A program made the translations under genes and the position numbers. Shown one piece after another: positions 7,006 to 13,583 of a stretch of DNA of 15,502 nucleotides; position 1 is the first letter of the stretch; each line of letters starts with the position of its first letter. This DNA is from JAAEQG01 sp023133475 (GTDB lineage Bacteria; Planctomycetota; Phycisphaerae; UBA1845): positions 1-15,502 of the forward strand of contig DAOVLE010000116.1 of NCBI GenBank assembly GCA_030631415.1. The letters run 5' to 3'. Under the pieces are notes generated by a model. It saw only the letters and a list, made by a program, of their open reading frames with translations. It was not told the DNA's origin and did no database searches.

Positions 7006-7293
7006 GCCCAAGAGCGATTGGATGTCTTGACCGATATCCGACAGCTTGATACAATCGAAGACGTTGAAAATGTGGCCGAGGAACTGGTCAAACAAGTGCC
7101 GCTACCGGAAAAGGCGGAAGTCGATGCGTTGCACATCGCTGTTGCAACTGCCCACGGCATGGAATATCTGCTAACCTGGAATTGTACTTATATTGCCAAT
7201 GCTGCGTTGCGGCCTCAGATTGAGGCTATTTGCCGATCATTCGGATACGAACCGCCAACAATTTGCACTCCGCAGGAGCTTATGGAGGTATAA
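7006..7293 (+). pseudogene. PIN-domain toxin, C-terminal part only
   Basis: The frame encodes about 95 residues of a PIN-domain protein: AQERLDVLTDIRQL, then EVDALHIAVATAHGMEYLLT, then WNCTYIANA, and the tail PPTICTPQELMEV. The DALHIA aspartate (third acidic position of the PIN site) and the LLTWNC...IANA block are typical of a VapC-like subfamily that travels with a small DP(I/L)xxEVR protein, as here. The first 60 or so residues with the first catalytic aspartate are missing and replaced by the 131-bp repeat and the TACACCAC repeat. An in-frame ATG at 6916 lies inside the repeat, so a chimeric protein could in principle be made, but it would not be an active nuclease. The stop is 4 bases before the next start. 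Confidence 0.75.
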
Positions 7294-7297
7294 CGTC

Positions 7298-7489
7298 ATG
7301 TGGCGCGATCCAATCGTTACAGAAGTCCGTCGCAATCGCGAAAACTACGCAGCCAAATTCAATTATGATATCAAGGCGATTTGCCGCGCTGCTCGCGAAC
7401 AACAGGAAAAGAGCAACCGAGAAATTGTCTCATTGCCGCCACGACGTGTCACAAGAGCAGTGAAAACCAATGGGAAACCAGCCGCATAA
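7298..7489 (+). CDS. Small antitoxin-like companion of a PIN toxin
   Basis: This protein of 63 residues has MWRDPIVTEVRRNRENYAAK at the N-terminus, then FNYDIKAICRAAREQQ, and a basic tail with IVSLPPRRVTRAVKTNG. Small proteins of this kind sit next to PIN-domain toxins with the LLTWNC block; I recognise the pattern but know no named function, so antitoxin is an inference. The start at ATG 7298 has a perfect GGAGGT at 7284-7289, inside the last codons of the PIN fragment. It is intact while its toxin is broken, so it may be an orphan. It is paralogous to the next small gene. Confidence 0.65.
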   Translation: MWRDPIVTEVRRNRENYAAKFNYDIKAICRAAREQQEKSNREIVSLPPRRVTRAVKTNGKPAA

Positions 7490-7562
7490 CAAGGTGATGC
7501 ACTCGACCCGGCGAGCGCGTATCGGCGGACCACGAAGAATGAGCATGGCTGAAGCGAGTAAT

Positions 7563-7721
7563 ATGGCGCCCGACCCATTGATCGACGAGGTGCGGGCGAT
7601 TCGACGGGCGATTTCGGAGCAATTCGGAAACGACGTCGATCGGCTCTGCGACCATTTGCAGGAGTTGGAACGTCAGCATCCCGAGCGGCTGGTCGAACCT
7701 GCGGCCACCGCCGAAGGGTAA
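7563..7721 (+). CDS. Small paralogue of the 7298 protein, probably frameshifted
   Basis: This frame of 52 residues begins MAPDPLIDEVRAIRRAISEQ and continues FGNDVDRLCDHLQELERQHPERLV. It aligns with the previous protein: DP(L/I)(I/V)xEVRxxR, FxxD, a cysteine at the same place, then E-x-x-V. I choose ATG 7563 because it aligns with the neighbour's start; ATG 7539 and others further upstream are possible. After ERLV the frame reads EPAATAEG and stops, but a one-base shift gives NLRPPPKGKRRRAGERESL, which resembles the neighbour's SLPPRR tail and stays open to the TAG at 7846-7848. A frameshift (real or a sequencing error) near 7692-7695 is therefore likely. Confidence 0.5.
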   Translation: MAPDPLIDEVRAIRRAISEQFGNDVDRLCDHLQELERQHPERLVEPAATAEG

Positions 7722-7884
7722 ACGGCGCCGAGCCGGCGAGCGTGAGTCGTTGTCAGGCAAGGCCCGGGCGAGGATGGGCAGCGGCACGTCGGCCCGCGAA
7801 CTGCGTGTCGGACGTTTGGACTCGGTGTTGACTGTCCTGCCGACGTAGGGTAGGCTGGCAGAGCGGCGGTCGGTTATTTGTGGC

Positions 7885-7901
7885 ACAGGCGTTTCGCCTG
7901 T
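7885..7901. repeat. REP-like hairpin ACAGGCG-TTT-CGCCTGT
   Basis: A perfect 7-bp stem with a three-base loop, in the 500-base gap 7722-8221. That gap also holds the 22-bp tandem repeat and the hairpin at 8112-8139, but no gene I can support. Confidence 0.6.
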
Positions 7902-8060
7902 AGGTCAATCAGAGCGATTGCCGGTCCAAAAACCGGTTCTCGGACCTTCGGGCATGGCAAACTGGGCAAGCTGTGCGGCGTTATGAGCCCTGGAAAAACC
8001 GTTTCCAAGCTGAGATCGGCTCCTGCGCCTTACTTGGCGCCGGCGTCCGCGTCCAAGCTG

Positions 8061-8112
8061 GGTGTCGGCGTCACTTTCAACAGGTGTCGGCATCGAACTC
8101 AACAGGTGTTGG
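8061..8112. repeat. Diverged 22-bp tandem repeat
   Basis: Units at 8061-8082 and 8083-8104 agree at 17 of 22 bases (both start GGTGTCGGC and end TCAACA), and a partial third unit follows (GGTGTTGG). It lies upstream of the beta-helix gene and has no coding signal. Confidence 0.5.
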
Positions 8113-8139
8113 GTCTGCGTAGGCTTGCTTACGCGGACC
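8112..8139. repeat. REP-like hairpin GGTCTGCGTA...TACGCGGACC
   Basis: A 10-bp stem with one G-T pair and an 8-base loop. It is related in style to the GTCGGGTCCGC palindromes at 10284-10357, and lies about 80 bases before the beta-helix start. Confidence 0.6.
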
Positions 8140-8221
8140 GAGTACGCCAGGTACACGGACCCGACCTCACCGAGATGCGGACGCTATCTCACAGGGACCG
8201 GCATTTTACGGAGGAACAACG

Positions 8222-10084
8222 ATGAAATTGAACAGGACTTACTGCGGGATTTTGACACAGTTGTCGCTAGTGCTCCTGGCTGTCGGCGGTTTGTCGGCTG
8301 CGGCGGCCGCGGCGGACCCGCTCATCGACACTGGCGGTCGTGGTGGTGATCCGCCGCCGGGGCGCTACGAGTGTCAGGCGAACGAGTTCGCTAAGCTGAC
8401 CGCCTCCGACGCCGAGGCGGAAGACGTGTTCGGCTGTTCGGTCTCCATCAGCGGCGACGTGGCCGTGATCGGGGCGCACGGGGATGACGATGGCGGATCC
8501 CAATCTGGCTCGGCATACGTTTGCGGGCGTTTCTCAGACTGCCAGCCCAACGGCATTCCAGACGAGTGCGAGGAGAACACGATCACCGTTTGCTGGGACG
8601 GCAGTGGAGACTACACCACCATCCAAGCCGGGATCAACGCGGCCAGCAATGGCGACGAGGTCGTCGTGTGCGACGGAACGTACACCGGGGCGAACAACAA
8701 GAACCTCGATTTCGGTGGCAGGGCGATCACTCTTCGGAGTGAGAATGGCCCGGAGAACTGCATCATCGACTGCCAGAACGATGGGCGCGGGCTCTATTTT
8801 CACAGCGGTGAGACCGACGCGTCGGTGTTGGACGGGTTCACGATCACGAACGGCAACGCGCTGAACGGCGGCGGCATCTTCTGCTACGGGAGCAGCCCGA
8901 CCATTAAGAACTGCACGATCACCGGAAACGTCGCAGAAGACACCGGACAGGCGGCACGTGCGCTTGGCGGCGGAGTCTTCTGCGACCTTGGGAGCAGCCC
9001 GACAATCATCAACTGCGCGATCACGGAGAACAGGGCAGAAGCACACTTCGGGTGCGGCGGCGGCGTCGCGTGCTGGGACAGCAACCCGCTGATCACCGAA
9101 TGCACGATCGCACAGAACACCGCAGTGAAGACCTCGCCGGACTACAACCTCTCCGTCGGCGGCGGCATTTTCTGCGATGACAGCAGCCCCAGTATTGTCG
9201 GATGCACTATCAGCGACAATACCGCAGAGGGCAACAAGGGAGGCGGCGTCTACTGCGAGTACGGTTCCTATCCGAGCATTATCAACTGTGAGGTCAGTCG
9301 CAATAGTGCCGTAAGTCTGGGCGGCGGCATCTGCTGCTTCTACTGCGATTTGAGCAACCTGACGGTCACCAATTGCACGATCACCAGAAACGAAGCGGGA
9401 AACTGGGGTGGGGCTGTCAGTGCCGAGAACTCCTCCCTTAGCATCACCAACTGCACGATCGCTTACAACACAACAGGAAGCACCGGCGGAGGCGTCATGT
9501 GCTGGTCTAACAGCAGCATGACGATCAGCAACTGTATTCTGTGGGCTGACATTCCCAACGAGATCCACGACGCCGGTGGGGATATCCAGGTGACCTACAG
9601 CGATGTTCAGGGCGGCTGGCCGGGCGAGGGTAACATTGACCTTGATCCACTATTCCGCGATGTGGACAACGACGACTATCGTCTCTTGGCCTTGTCACCG
9701 TGCATCGACGCCGCAAACAACATGGCCGTGCCTGAGGACGTTGCGGACCTGGACGAAGATGACGATATCGAGGAGCGCACGCCGCTCGATCTCGACTACA
9801 ACCCGCGGTTCGTCGACACGCCGCCTCCGGGAGGCATCGGGGTGCCTTCGCCCGACTATCTAGAAATCGTGGACATGGGCGCCTACGAGTTTCACCTCGC
9901 CGGTGACGGTGACTGCGATCATGACTGGGACGTGGACCTTGATGACTTTGTCACGTTTTCAAACTGCCTGCTCGGGCCGGACGCCCCATTCAGCGGAGGT
10001 TGCGACTGCGCCGACCTGGACCGCGACGGCGACGTTGACTTGACCGATTTCGCCGCGTTCCAGGTGGCTTTCACCGGCAGCTGA
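8222..10084 (+). CDS. Secreted beta-helix protein with FG-GAP repeat and dockerin-like C-terminus
   Basis: A 620-residue exported protein of the planctomycete cell-surface type. Residues 1-31 are a signal peptide (LTQLSLVLLAVGGLSAAAAA). Residues 57-100 form a single FG-GAP-type repeat (KLTASDAEAEDVFG, then VAVIGAHGDDDGGSQSGSAY). It is joined at about 105-117 to a DCQPNGIPDEC linker that normally precedes other modules, so FG-GAP looks like a recombined fragment. From about 125 to 450 there are repeated coils of a right-handed parallel beta-helix, with the pattern GGGIFCxxSSPTIxNCTITxN (eight or so turns). A conserved block follows near 470-550 (NIDLDPLFRD, LSPCIDAANN, DMGAYEF). The last 60 residues hold two calcium-type loops (DCDHDWDVDLDDF and DLDRDGDVDLTDF), as in dockerin type I. 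Start ATG 8222 has GGAGG at 8211-8215. Its ligand and enzyme activity, if any, are unknown. Confidence 0.88.
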   Translation: MKLNRTYCGILTQLSLVLLAVGGLSAAAAAADPLIDTGGRGGDPPPGRYECQANEFAKLTASDAEAEDVFGCSVSISGDVAVIGAHGDDDGGSQSGSAYVCGRFSDCQPNGIPDECEENTITVCWDGSGDYTTIQAGINAASNGDEVVVCDGTYTGANNKNLDFGGRAITLRSENGPENCIIDCQNDGRGLYFHSGETDASVLDGFTITNGNALNGGGIFCYGSSPTIKNCTITGNVAEDTGQAARALGGGVFCDLGSSPTIINCAITENRAEAHFGCGGGVACWDSNPLITECTIAQNTAVKTSPDYNLSVGGGIFCDDSSPSIVGCTISDNTAEGNKGGGVYCEYGSYPSIINCEVSRNSAVSLGGGICCFYCDLSNLTVTNCTITRNEAGNWGGAVSAENSSLSITNCTIAYNTTGSTGGGVMCWSNSSMTISNCILWADIPNEIHDAGGDIQVTYSDVQGGWPGEGNIDLDPLFRDVDNDDYRLLALSPCIDAANNMAVPEDVADLDEDDDIEERTPLDLDYNPRFVDTPPPGGIGVPSPDYLEIVDMGAYEFHLAGDGDCDHDWDVDLDDFVTFSNCLLGPDAPFSGGCDCADLDRDGDVDLTDFAAFQVAFTGS

Positions 10085-10100
10085 TCGCCGAGAGCGGGAG

Positions 10101-10157
10101 TGAAAGGGGGGTCAGGCTTACTTATTGGGAGGAAGAGGGGGTCTTGACGGCGGGTGG
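10101..10157. repeat. 57-bp dispersed repeat, copy A
   Basis: Starts TGAAAGGGGGGTCAGGCTTA and ends CTTGACGGCGGGTGG. It matches 12500-12555 with one substitution and one deleted G. The GGGGGTCAGGCTTACTTATT core resembles sequence found beside REP-associated tyrosine transposases; that link is from memory and unverified. It starts 17 bases after the stop of a dockerin-type gene, as does (within about 190 bases) copy B. Confidence 0.8.
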
Positions 10158-10173
10158 GCAGGACAACGGGTGG

Positions 10174-10413
10174 CGGGTGGCATAGTCCACGCTTGCGTGG
10201 CCATGAATGAGGTGAGGGGCTTAACGAGGAGTTCAACCGTGCAAACGCCGGGGATCGTCGGGAATGGATTCCGTAGCTTCGTCGGTCGGGTCCGCAGACC
10301 CGACATTCGGGATTCCCAACGGCGCCGCTGGGGGATGTCGAGTCGGCGGACCCGACCTACGGAGACTGCACGAAGGGAAAACATGGCCACGCAAGCATGG
10401 ACCATGCCACCCG
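10174..10413. repeat. Nested inverted-repeat element 2
   Basis: Outer arms 10174-10205 (CGGGTGGCATAGTCCACGCT...) and 10382-10413 are complementary at 30 of 32 positions. Between them lies a second nested palindrome: CCGTAG (10271-10276) with CTACGG (10357-10362), GGTCGGGTCCGC (10284-10295) with GCGGACCCGACC (10346-10357), and an inner CCCAACGGCG/CGCCGCTGGG pair near the centre. The DNA could fold into a large cruciform. No gene is seen in 10085-10488. Confidence 0.85.
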
Positions 10414-10488
10414 CCGTATCTCACCGAGACGGGGGCGCTCTACATCAGTGAAGTACCCGGCCGACTTCAAGCTGGTGGTCCGCTCCCG

Positions 10489-10518
10489 TTGAATCGGTTG
10501 GGTCGTTTCGGATATACT
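10489..10518 (+). promoter_or_regulatory. Candidate promoter of the 10571 gene
   Basis: TTGAAT (10489-10494) and TATACT (10513-10518) are separated by 18 bases. The ribosome site AGAAGGAGG (10556-10564) and ATG 10571 follow about 40 bases later. Confidence 0.5.
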
Positions 10519-10570
10519 GGCCGGTTAAGGCTTGATAAATGGGGAACATCGGTATAGAAGGAGGATGCCA

Positions 10571-10996
10571 ATGGACGGCCAGACCCACGTGATGACTAGG
10601 CCCGCCTTCGTTCTTCACAGGGCATTGCTTGTTCTTGTTCCGCTGATTTGCTGCCCGGTTGTTGTCGCGGACAGCAGTCACATACTCGTATCGGAGATAT
10701 TCGATCCGGCGGGTGACGCATCCCCGGCGTACTGTGACATTGTAGCGGCACGAGTCTGGCAAGTCGATGCATTGCATTACCAACTCGATATCGAGGTGGC
10801 CGGCGAGATCCCCATCCTGCCCGATCCGGAGGACTACATTCGCTTCATGTGGTATCTGGCGGGTGGCCTGGGCAACGGGTGGCACGGACCACCCGCCGGT
10901 GAAATACGCCATACCCGTTTGGAAAAAGCAATTCACTTTGGTAAAATGCTCTCAAAGGCTCGGCAGAGGGAAACGTTGGGCGTTGCGGTCGATTAG
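10571..10996 (+). CDS. Secreted protein truncated by a palindromic repeat
   Basis: The 141-residue frame starts at ATG 10571, with AGAAGGAGG ending 6 bases upstream. ATG 10565 is too close to that site. Residues 1-33 are a signal peptide (ALLVLVPLICCPVVVADSS). The next 65 residues (ILVSEIFDPAGDASPAYCDI, then VARVW...YQLDIEVAGEIP) look like the first strands of a secreted beta-sandwich domain reaching YIRFMWYL. At that point the frame runs into the palindrome 10858-10897 and continues with low-quality sequence (AGGLGNGWHGPPAGEIRH) to a stop. I do not recognise the family; full-length relatives would be expected to continue after FMWYL. Probably a nonfunctional remnant, though promoter and ribosome site are intact. 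Confidence 0.55.
   Translation: MDGQTHVMTRPAFVLHRALLVLVPLICCPVVVADSSHILVSEIFDPAGDASPAYCDIVAARVWQVDALHYQLDIEVAGEIPILPDPEDYIRFMWYLAGGLGNGWHGPPAGEIRHTRLEKAIHFGKMLSKARQRETLGVAVD
10858..10897. repeat. GGCGGGTGG...CCACCCGCC palindrome inside a gene
   Basis: Perfect 9-bp arms (10858-10866 and 10889-10897) around 22 bases that include CAACGGGTGGC, a phrase also seen at 10164-10174. It has the same outer-arm style as the intergenic elements and lies at the point where the 10571 gene loses protein-like sequence. Confidence 0.65.
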
Positions 10997-11069
10997 TAAC
11001 GTCTTCAACATCGGTCGCGCACGACACCCGATGAGCAGCGACGAGTCGGAACCGAGGAGGACGGATGAT

Positions 11070-12308
11070 ATGAAGCGCCAATCGATCAGGATCTATCGGT
11101 ATTGGACCTGCGCCCTGACCGTGGCTTGGGGGATATCTGTGGACGGCGTCGTCGCCGACCCGCCTTCGTTCATGCAGAAGGCCGCTCCGGAGCACGTGCG
11201 CATCTTGTGCTACAACATCAACTGGGACTCGATCTTCCCGGACGACGATCCTGACAATGACCCATATCGCGAGTACAACATGGTTGCCGAGTTCCGGCGT
11301 GTGGTCACCGCCGTCAACCCCGACATCGTCTGCCTTCAGGAAATCAACTGGGACCGTGATCCGCAGGACGTTGCCGACATTCTCGACGAGGAGTTACCCC
11401 TGGAAGGAGGTGAGACCTGGCGTGCCCACAACGGCTCAGACAACGTCATCGCCGCCCGCTGGGATCTGCTCATGCTCGCCACGGATACGATCCCGACCAC
11501 GAATCGCAGTCAGGCTATGGCTCTGGTCGATCTGCCTGATGACGCCTACCGGTTCGACCTCTATCTGATGAACGCCCACTTCAAGGCTGGTGGGGACACG
11601 ACGAACATCAACCGCAGGAAGCAGCATGCCGCCGCCATCATCCATTGGATCGGTGACATCAAGACCCCTGGTGGCGAGGTAGACTTGCCAACTGACACCC
11701 CTATCGTGGTTCTCGGCGATCTGAACGTTTACGATACCGACCCGCACGAACACCTGGCCACGCTGGTCACCGGCGACATCGACCCGCTCTACGAAGACAC
11801 CTACGGGCCGGACCTGTCCCCCGACTGGGATGACACCGACAACACCGACGCCCTGCCGCTGCACAACGGCGTGGGGCCGGACTTCTATACCTGGCGGGCG
11901 GATGGCGGCTCGTACAACCCCGGAGCGCTGGATCGCGTCCTCTATACCGATAGTGCGCTCTCGGTAGGCAACTCCTACGTGCTCAATACCACATCCATGG
12001 CGGCCGATGACTTGGACGCCGCCGGTTTGGAATTCTACGACGTGATGCTCAACCCGCCCGGATACTACGACCACCTCCCGCTGATCGTCGATTTCGTGGT
12101 CCCGGCGAAGTTGCGAGGGGATTGGAACAACGACGGCGTTGTGGACGTGCTCGATTTCGCCGAGTTCCCAGCTTGCCTGAGCAGCCCGTCGGGAACCTCG
12201 AGCTTTACCATACCGCCATGGCAATGCTTGGATGTGTTCGACTTCGACACCGACGACGACATCGACTTGGCAGACTTCGTAGCGTTCCAACGATCATTCG
12301 AAGGGTAA
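11070..12308 (+). CDS. Secreted endonuclease/exonuclease/phosphatase-family protein with dockerin-like end
   Basis: A 412-residue exported protein. Signal peptide at 1-29 (YWTCALTVAWGISVDGVVA). The EEP (DNase I-like metallo-hydrolase) domain covers about 40-345 and keeps the expected residues: Asn49 in CYNINW, Glu91 in CLQEINWD, His170 in NAHFKAGG, Asp217 and Asn219 in LGDLNVYDTD, Asp288 in ALDRVLYT, and Asp334-His335 in YYDHLPLIVDF. The phosphodiester substrate outside the cell (nucleic acid, lipid or sugar phosphate) cannot be told from sequence. The C-terminal 60 residues hold two EF-hand-like loops (DWNNDGVVDVLDFAEF, DFDTDDDIDLADFVAF) as in dockerin type I, shared with the 8222 protein. 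Start ATG 11070 has GAGGAGG at 11054-11060; ATG 11031 is an in-frame alternative upstream. Confidence 0.88.
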   Translation: MKRQSIRIYRYWTCALTVAWGISVDGVVADPPSFMQKAAPEHVRILCYNINWDSIFPDDDPDNDPYREYNMVAEFRRVVTAVNPDIVCLQEINWDRDPQDVADILDEELPLEGGETWRAHNGSDNVIAARWDLLMLATDTIPTTNRSQAMALVDLPDDAYRFDLYLMNAHFKAGGDTTNINRRKQHAAAIIHWIGDIKTPGGEVDLPTDTPIVVLGDLNVYDTDPHEHLATLVTGDIDPLYEDTYGPDLSPDWDDTDNTDALPLHNGVGPDFYTWRADGGSYNPGALDRVLYTDSALSVGNSYVLNTTSMAADDLDAAGLEFYDVMLNPPGYYDHLPLIVDFVVPAKLRGDWNNDGVVDVLDFAEFPACLSSPSGTSSFTIPPWQCLDVFDFDTDDDIDLADFVAFQRSFEG

Positions 12309-12309
12309 G

Positions 12310-12435
12310 GCAATCCGCATGGCAAAGTGCCTCGACCGTGCGCCGGAAGCAATAGGGACCACGAACGAAGGCGACCATGGGGCAGATGGAGAACAGGATA
12401 AACGGGCACCAGAGTGGAAAGGCGATCAACCACCC
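12310..12435 (-). pseudogene. Fragment of a small membrane protein, antisense
   Basis: Read on the minus strand, one frame gives WLIAFPLWCPFILFSICPMV followed by AFVRGPYCFRRTVEALCHADC. This matches from memory the end of a common planctomycete membrane protein: a hydrophobic PLWxPFxLF segment, an RGPxRRRRR stretch, then a C-terminal zinc ribbon GLCxxCGYDLTG. Here the ribbon is corrupted (ALCHADCLTLR) and the N-terminal part is not seen. No start or ribosome site supports expression. The family assignment is by pattern memory only. Confidence 0.35.
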
Positions 12436-12499
12436 CCGTGCCGTCGTCGGAGTTGTTGTCGTAGCCTACTTTCACGTTATCGAACTTGGGTGAAAGGGG

Positions 12500-12555
12500 T
12501 GAAAGGGGGTCGGGCTTACTTATTGGGAGGAAGAGGGGGTCTTGACGGCGGGTGG
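12500..12555. repeat. 57-bp dispersed repeat, copy B
   Basis: Same sequence as 10101-10157 with one substitution and one missing G, about 190 bases after the stop of the second dockerin gene. It runs directly into the GGCGGGTGGCATGG arm of the nested repeat, as copy A does after a 17-base insertion (GCAGGACAACGGGTGG). Confidence 0.8.
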
Positions 12556-12556
12556 C

Positions 12557-12763
12557 GGGTGGCATGGTCAAGGGCCACCCTCGGTAACGTTACAGCTTGC
12601 CCGATGACTTTTCGAGGTGGCCCTTGACCATGTTCAGCGCCGCACGCTTTCGCACAGCGTGTACATGGCCAAGCTCCATCTTACACTACAGCAGAGGTCT
12701 CCGTTTGTGAAGCAGAGTCACCTTGTGGCAACCTATCGTCAGAGACGCTTGGCCATGCCACCC
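12557..12763. repeat. Nested inverted-repeat element 3
   Basis: Outer arms GGGTGGCATGG (12557-12567) and CCATGCCACCC (12753-12763) pair perfectly. Inside, CATGGTCAAGGGCCACCCTCG (12563-12583) pairs with CGAGGTGGCCCTTGACCATG (12613-12632) with one bulged base, around the palindrome GTAACGTTAC. ATGGCCAAGC (12664-12673) also pairs with GCTTGGCCAT (12746-12755). Part of it (12554-12616) is copied at 14057-14119. Confidence 0.8.
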
Positions 12764-12792
12764 AACCGCATGGGTGCCCCGCCCCTTCCAGG

Positions 12793-12863
12793 GGTGGGGG
12801 ACTGAATCCGTCATGGTATCGGCATCCGAATCAATCGTCGACATTCAAATCAGTCCCCCATCC
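12793..12863. repeat. GGTGGGGGACTGA inverted repeat
   Basis: GGTGGGGGACTGA (12793-12805) pairs with TCAGTCCCCCATCC (12850-12863), and GGGTGGGGGACC recurs at 12871-12882. It is one more palindrome in the gene-free stretch 12436-12960. Confidence 0.6.
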
Positions 12864-12961
12864 TCAGGGAGGGTGGGGGACCCGCGCGCTTCGGCCTGAG
12901 CACGGCGCGATCCCCATGATCTTCTGCTCTTATCGCCCGTCCGAGATCGCGCAATCCCCAC

Positions 12962-12990
12962 TTGCCATGGTCACACATGGTAGATATAAT
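12962..12990 (+). promoter_or_regulatory. Promoter of the antitoxin-Doc pair
   Basis: TTGCCA (12962-12967) and a perfect TATAAT (12985-12990) are spaced 17 bases. The -10 lies in an overlapping direct repeat TAGATATA (12981-12988 and 12990-12997), a plausible operator for autoregulation by the AbrB-type antitoxin. GGAGA (13006-13010) then leads to ATG 13018. Confidence 0.65.
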
Positions 12991-13017
12991 AGATATACGG
13001 CCACTGGAGATACGCCC

Positions 13018-13245
13018 ATGGTGAAAACGTTGACGCGGCACGGAAACAGCTACGCCCTGATCATTGACAAGGCCATCCTCGAGCTGCTCAGGATCACGCC
13101 CGAGACGCCGCTCGAGTTGACCACCGATGGCCAATCACTCACCATCGCGCCGGTGCGTGATCGAAAACGGCGAGCGCGTTTCGAAGCGGCGCTGAAGAAA
13201 ACGAATCGACGCTACGGCCACGCCCTCAAGAAGCTGGCGGAGTAG
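13018..13245 (+). CDS. AbrB/MazE-type antitoxin of a Doc toxin
   Basis: This 75-residue protein starts with VKTLTRHGNSYALIIDKAIL, the swapped-hairpin SpoVT-AbrB DNA-binding fold, through LELTTDGQSLTIAPV at about residue 45. The C-terminal half is basic and helical (DRKRRARFEAALKKTNRRYG) and would bind the toxin. It should repress its own promoter and neutralise Doc. The toxin starts 6 bases after its stop. Doc is best known with Phd antitoxin; pairing with an AbrB-type antitoxin is a recognised variant. A partial copy of the 3' part lies at 14115-14257. Confidence 0.85.
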   Translation: MVKTLTRHGNSYALIIDKAILELLRITPETPLELTTDGQSLTIAPVRDRKRRARFEAALKKTNRRYGHALKKLAE

Positions 13246-13251
13246 GCGCGA

Positions 13252-13533
13252 ATGGCGCCCGAGTTCCTGCGCGTGGACGAAATCCTGCACGTCCACCAGG
13301 ACCAGATCGAGCGATACGGTGGCCACGCGTCGATCCGCGAGGTGGGCCTGCTGCTGTCTGCGATCGCGATGCCGCAGGCCTCCATCGGCGGCGAGTTCCT
13401 GCACCACGACCTCTTCGAAATGGCTGCGGCGTACCTGTTCCACATCGTTCAGAATCACCCGTTCGTGGACGGGAACAAACGCACGGGAGCGGCCGTGGCG
13501 TTGGTGTTTCTGGACATGTGCGTGCACGCTTGA
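13252..13533 (+). CDS. doc: Doc (death-on-curing, Fic fold) toxin, short at the C-terminus
   Basis: Doc phosphorylates elongation factor Tu and stops translation. The 93-residue frame has FLRVDEILHVHQDQIERYGG at the start, LLSAIAMPQAS near 35-45 and the Fic motif HPFVDGNKRTG at 69-79 with the key His69. Full Doc proteins are about 125-130 residues; this one ends after VALVFLDMCVHA, so the last helices are missing. Whether it is still toxic is unclear. It may be a tolerated remnant held by an intact antitoxin. Start ATG 13252 has GGAG ten bases upstream. The hicBA promoter overlaps its stop codon. Confidence 0.8.
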   Translation: MAPEFLRVDEILHVHQDQIERYGGHASIREVGLLLSAIAMPQASIGGEFLHHDLFEMAAAYLFHIVQNHPFVDGNKRTGAAVALVFLDMCVHA

Positions 13534-13557
13534 TCACAGCCCTGCGGGTGGTATGAT
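13530..13557 (+). promoter_or_regulatory. Candidate promoter of hicBA
   Basis: TTGATC (13530-13535) and TATGAT (13552-13557) are 16 bases apart, over the doc stop codon (13531-13533). GGAGGT (13572-13577) and ATG 13584 follow. Confidence 0.45.
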
Positions 13558-13583
13558 GATGGGAACTGTGTGGAGGTGCGATC

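Noticed and set aside
7486..7520. GCATAACAAGGTGATGCA resembling an integron attC end
   Set aside because: No complementary second simple site, no integrase, and the surrounding genes are not arranged as cassettes.
7740..7848. Separate small gene reading ERESLSGKARARMGSGTSAR
   Set aside because: No start or ribosome site of its own; better explained as the shifted tail of the 7563 gene.
8534..9568. Long open frame (344 codons) on the minus strand
   Set aside because: It lies wholly antisense to the beta-helix gene, whose repeated coils and biased codons keep the other frame open; the translation has no domain and no ribosome site.
11436..12290. 284-codon minus-strand frame in the EEP/dockerin gene
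   Set aside because: Antisense shadow of a gene with all catalytic residues in place.
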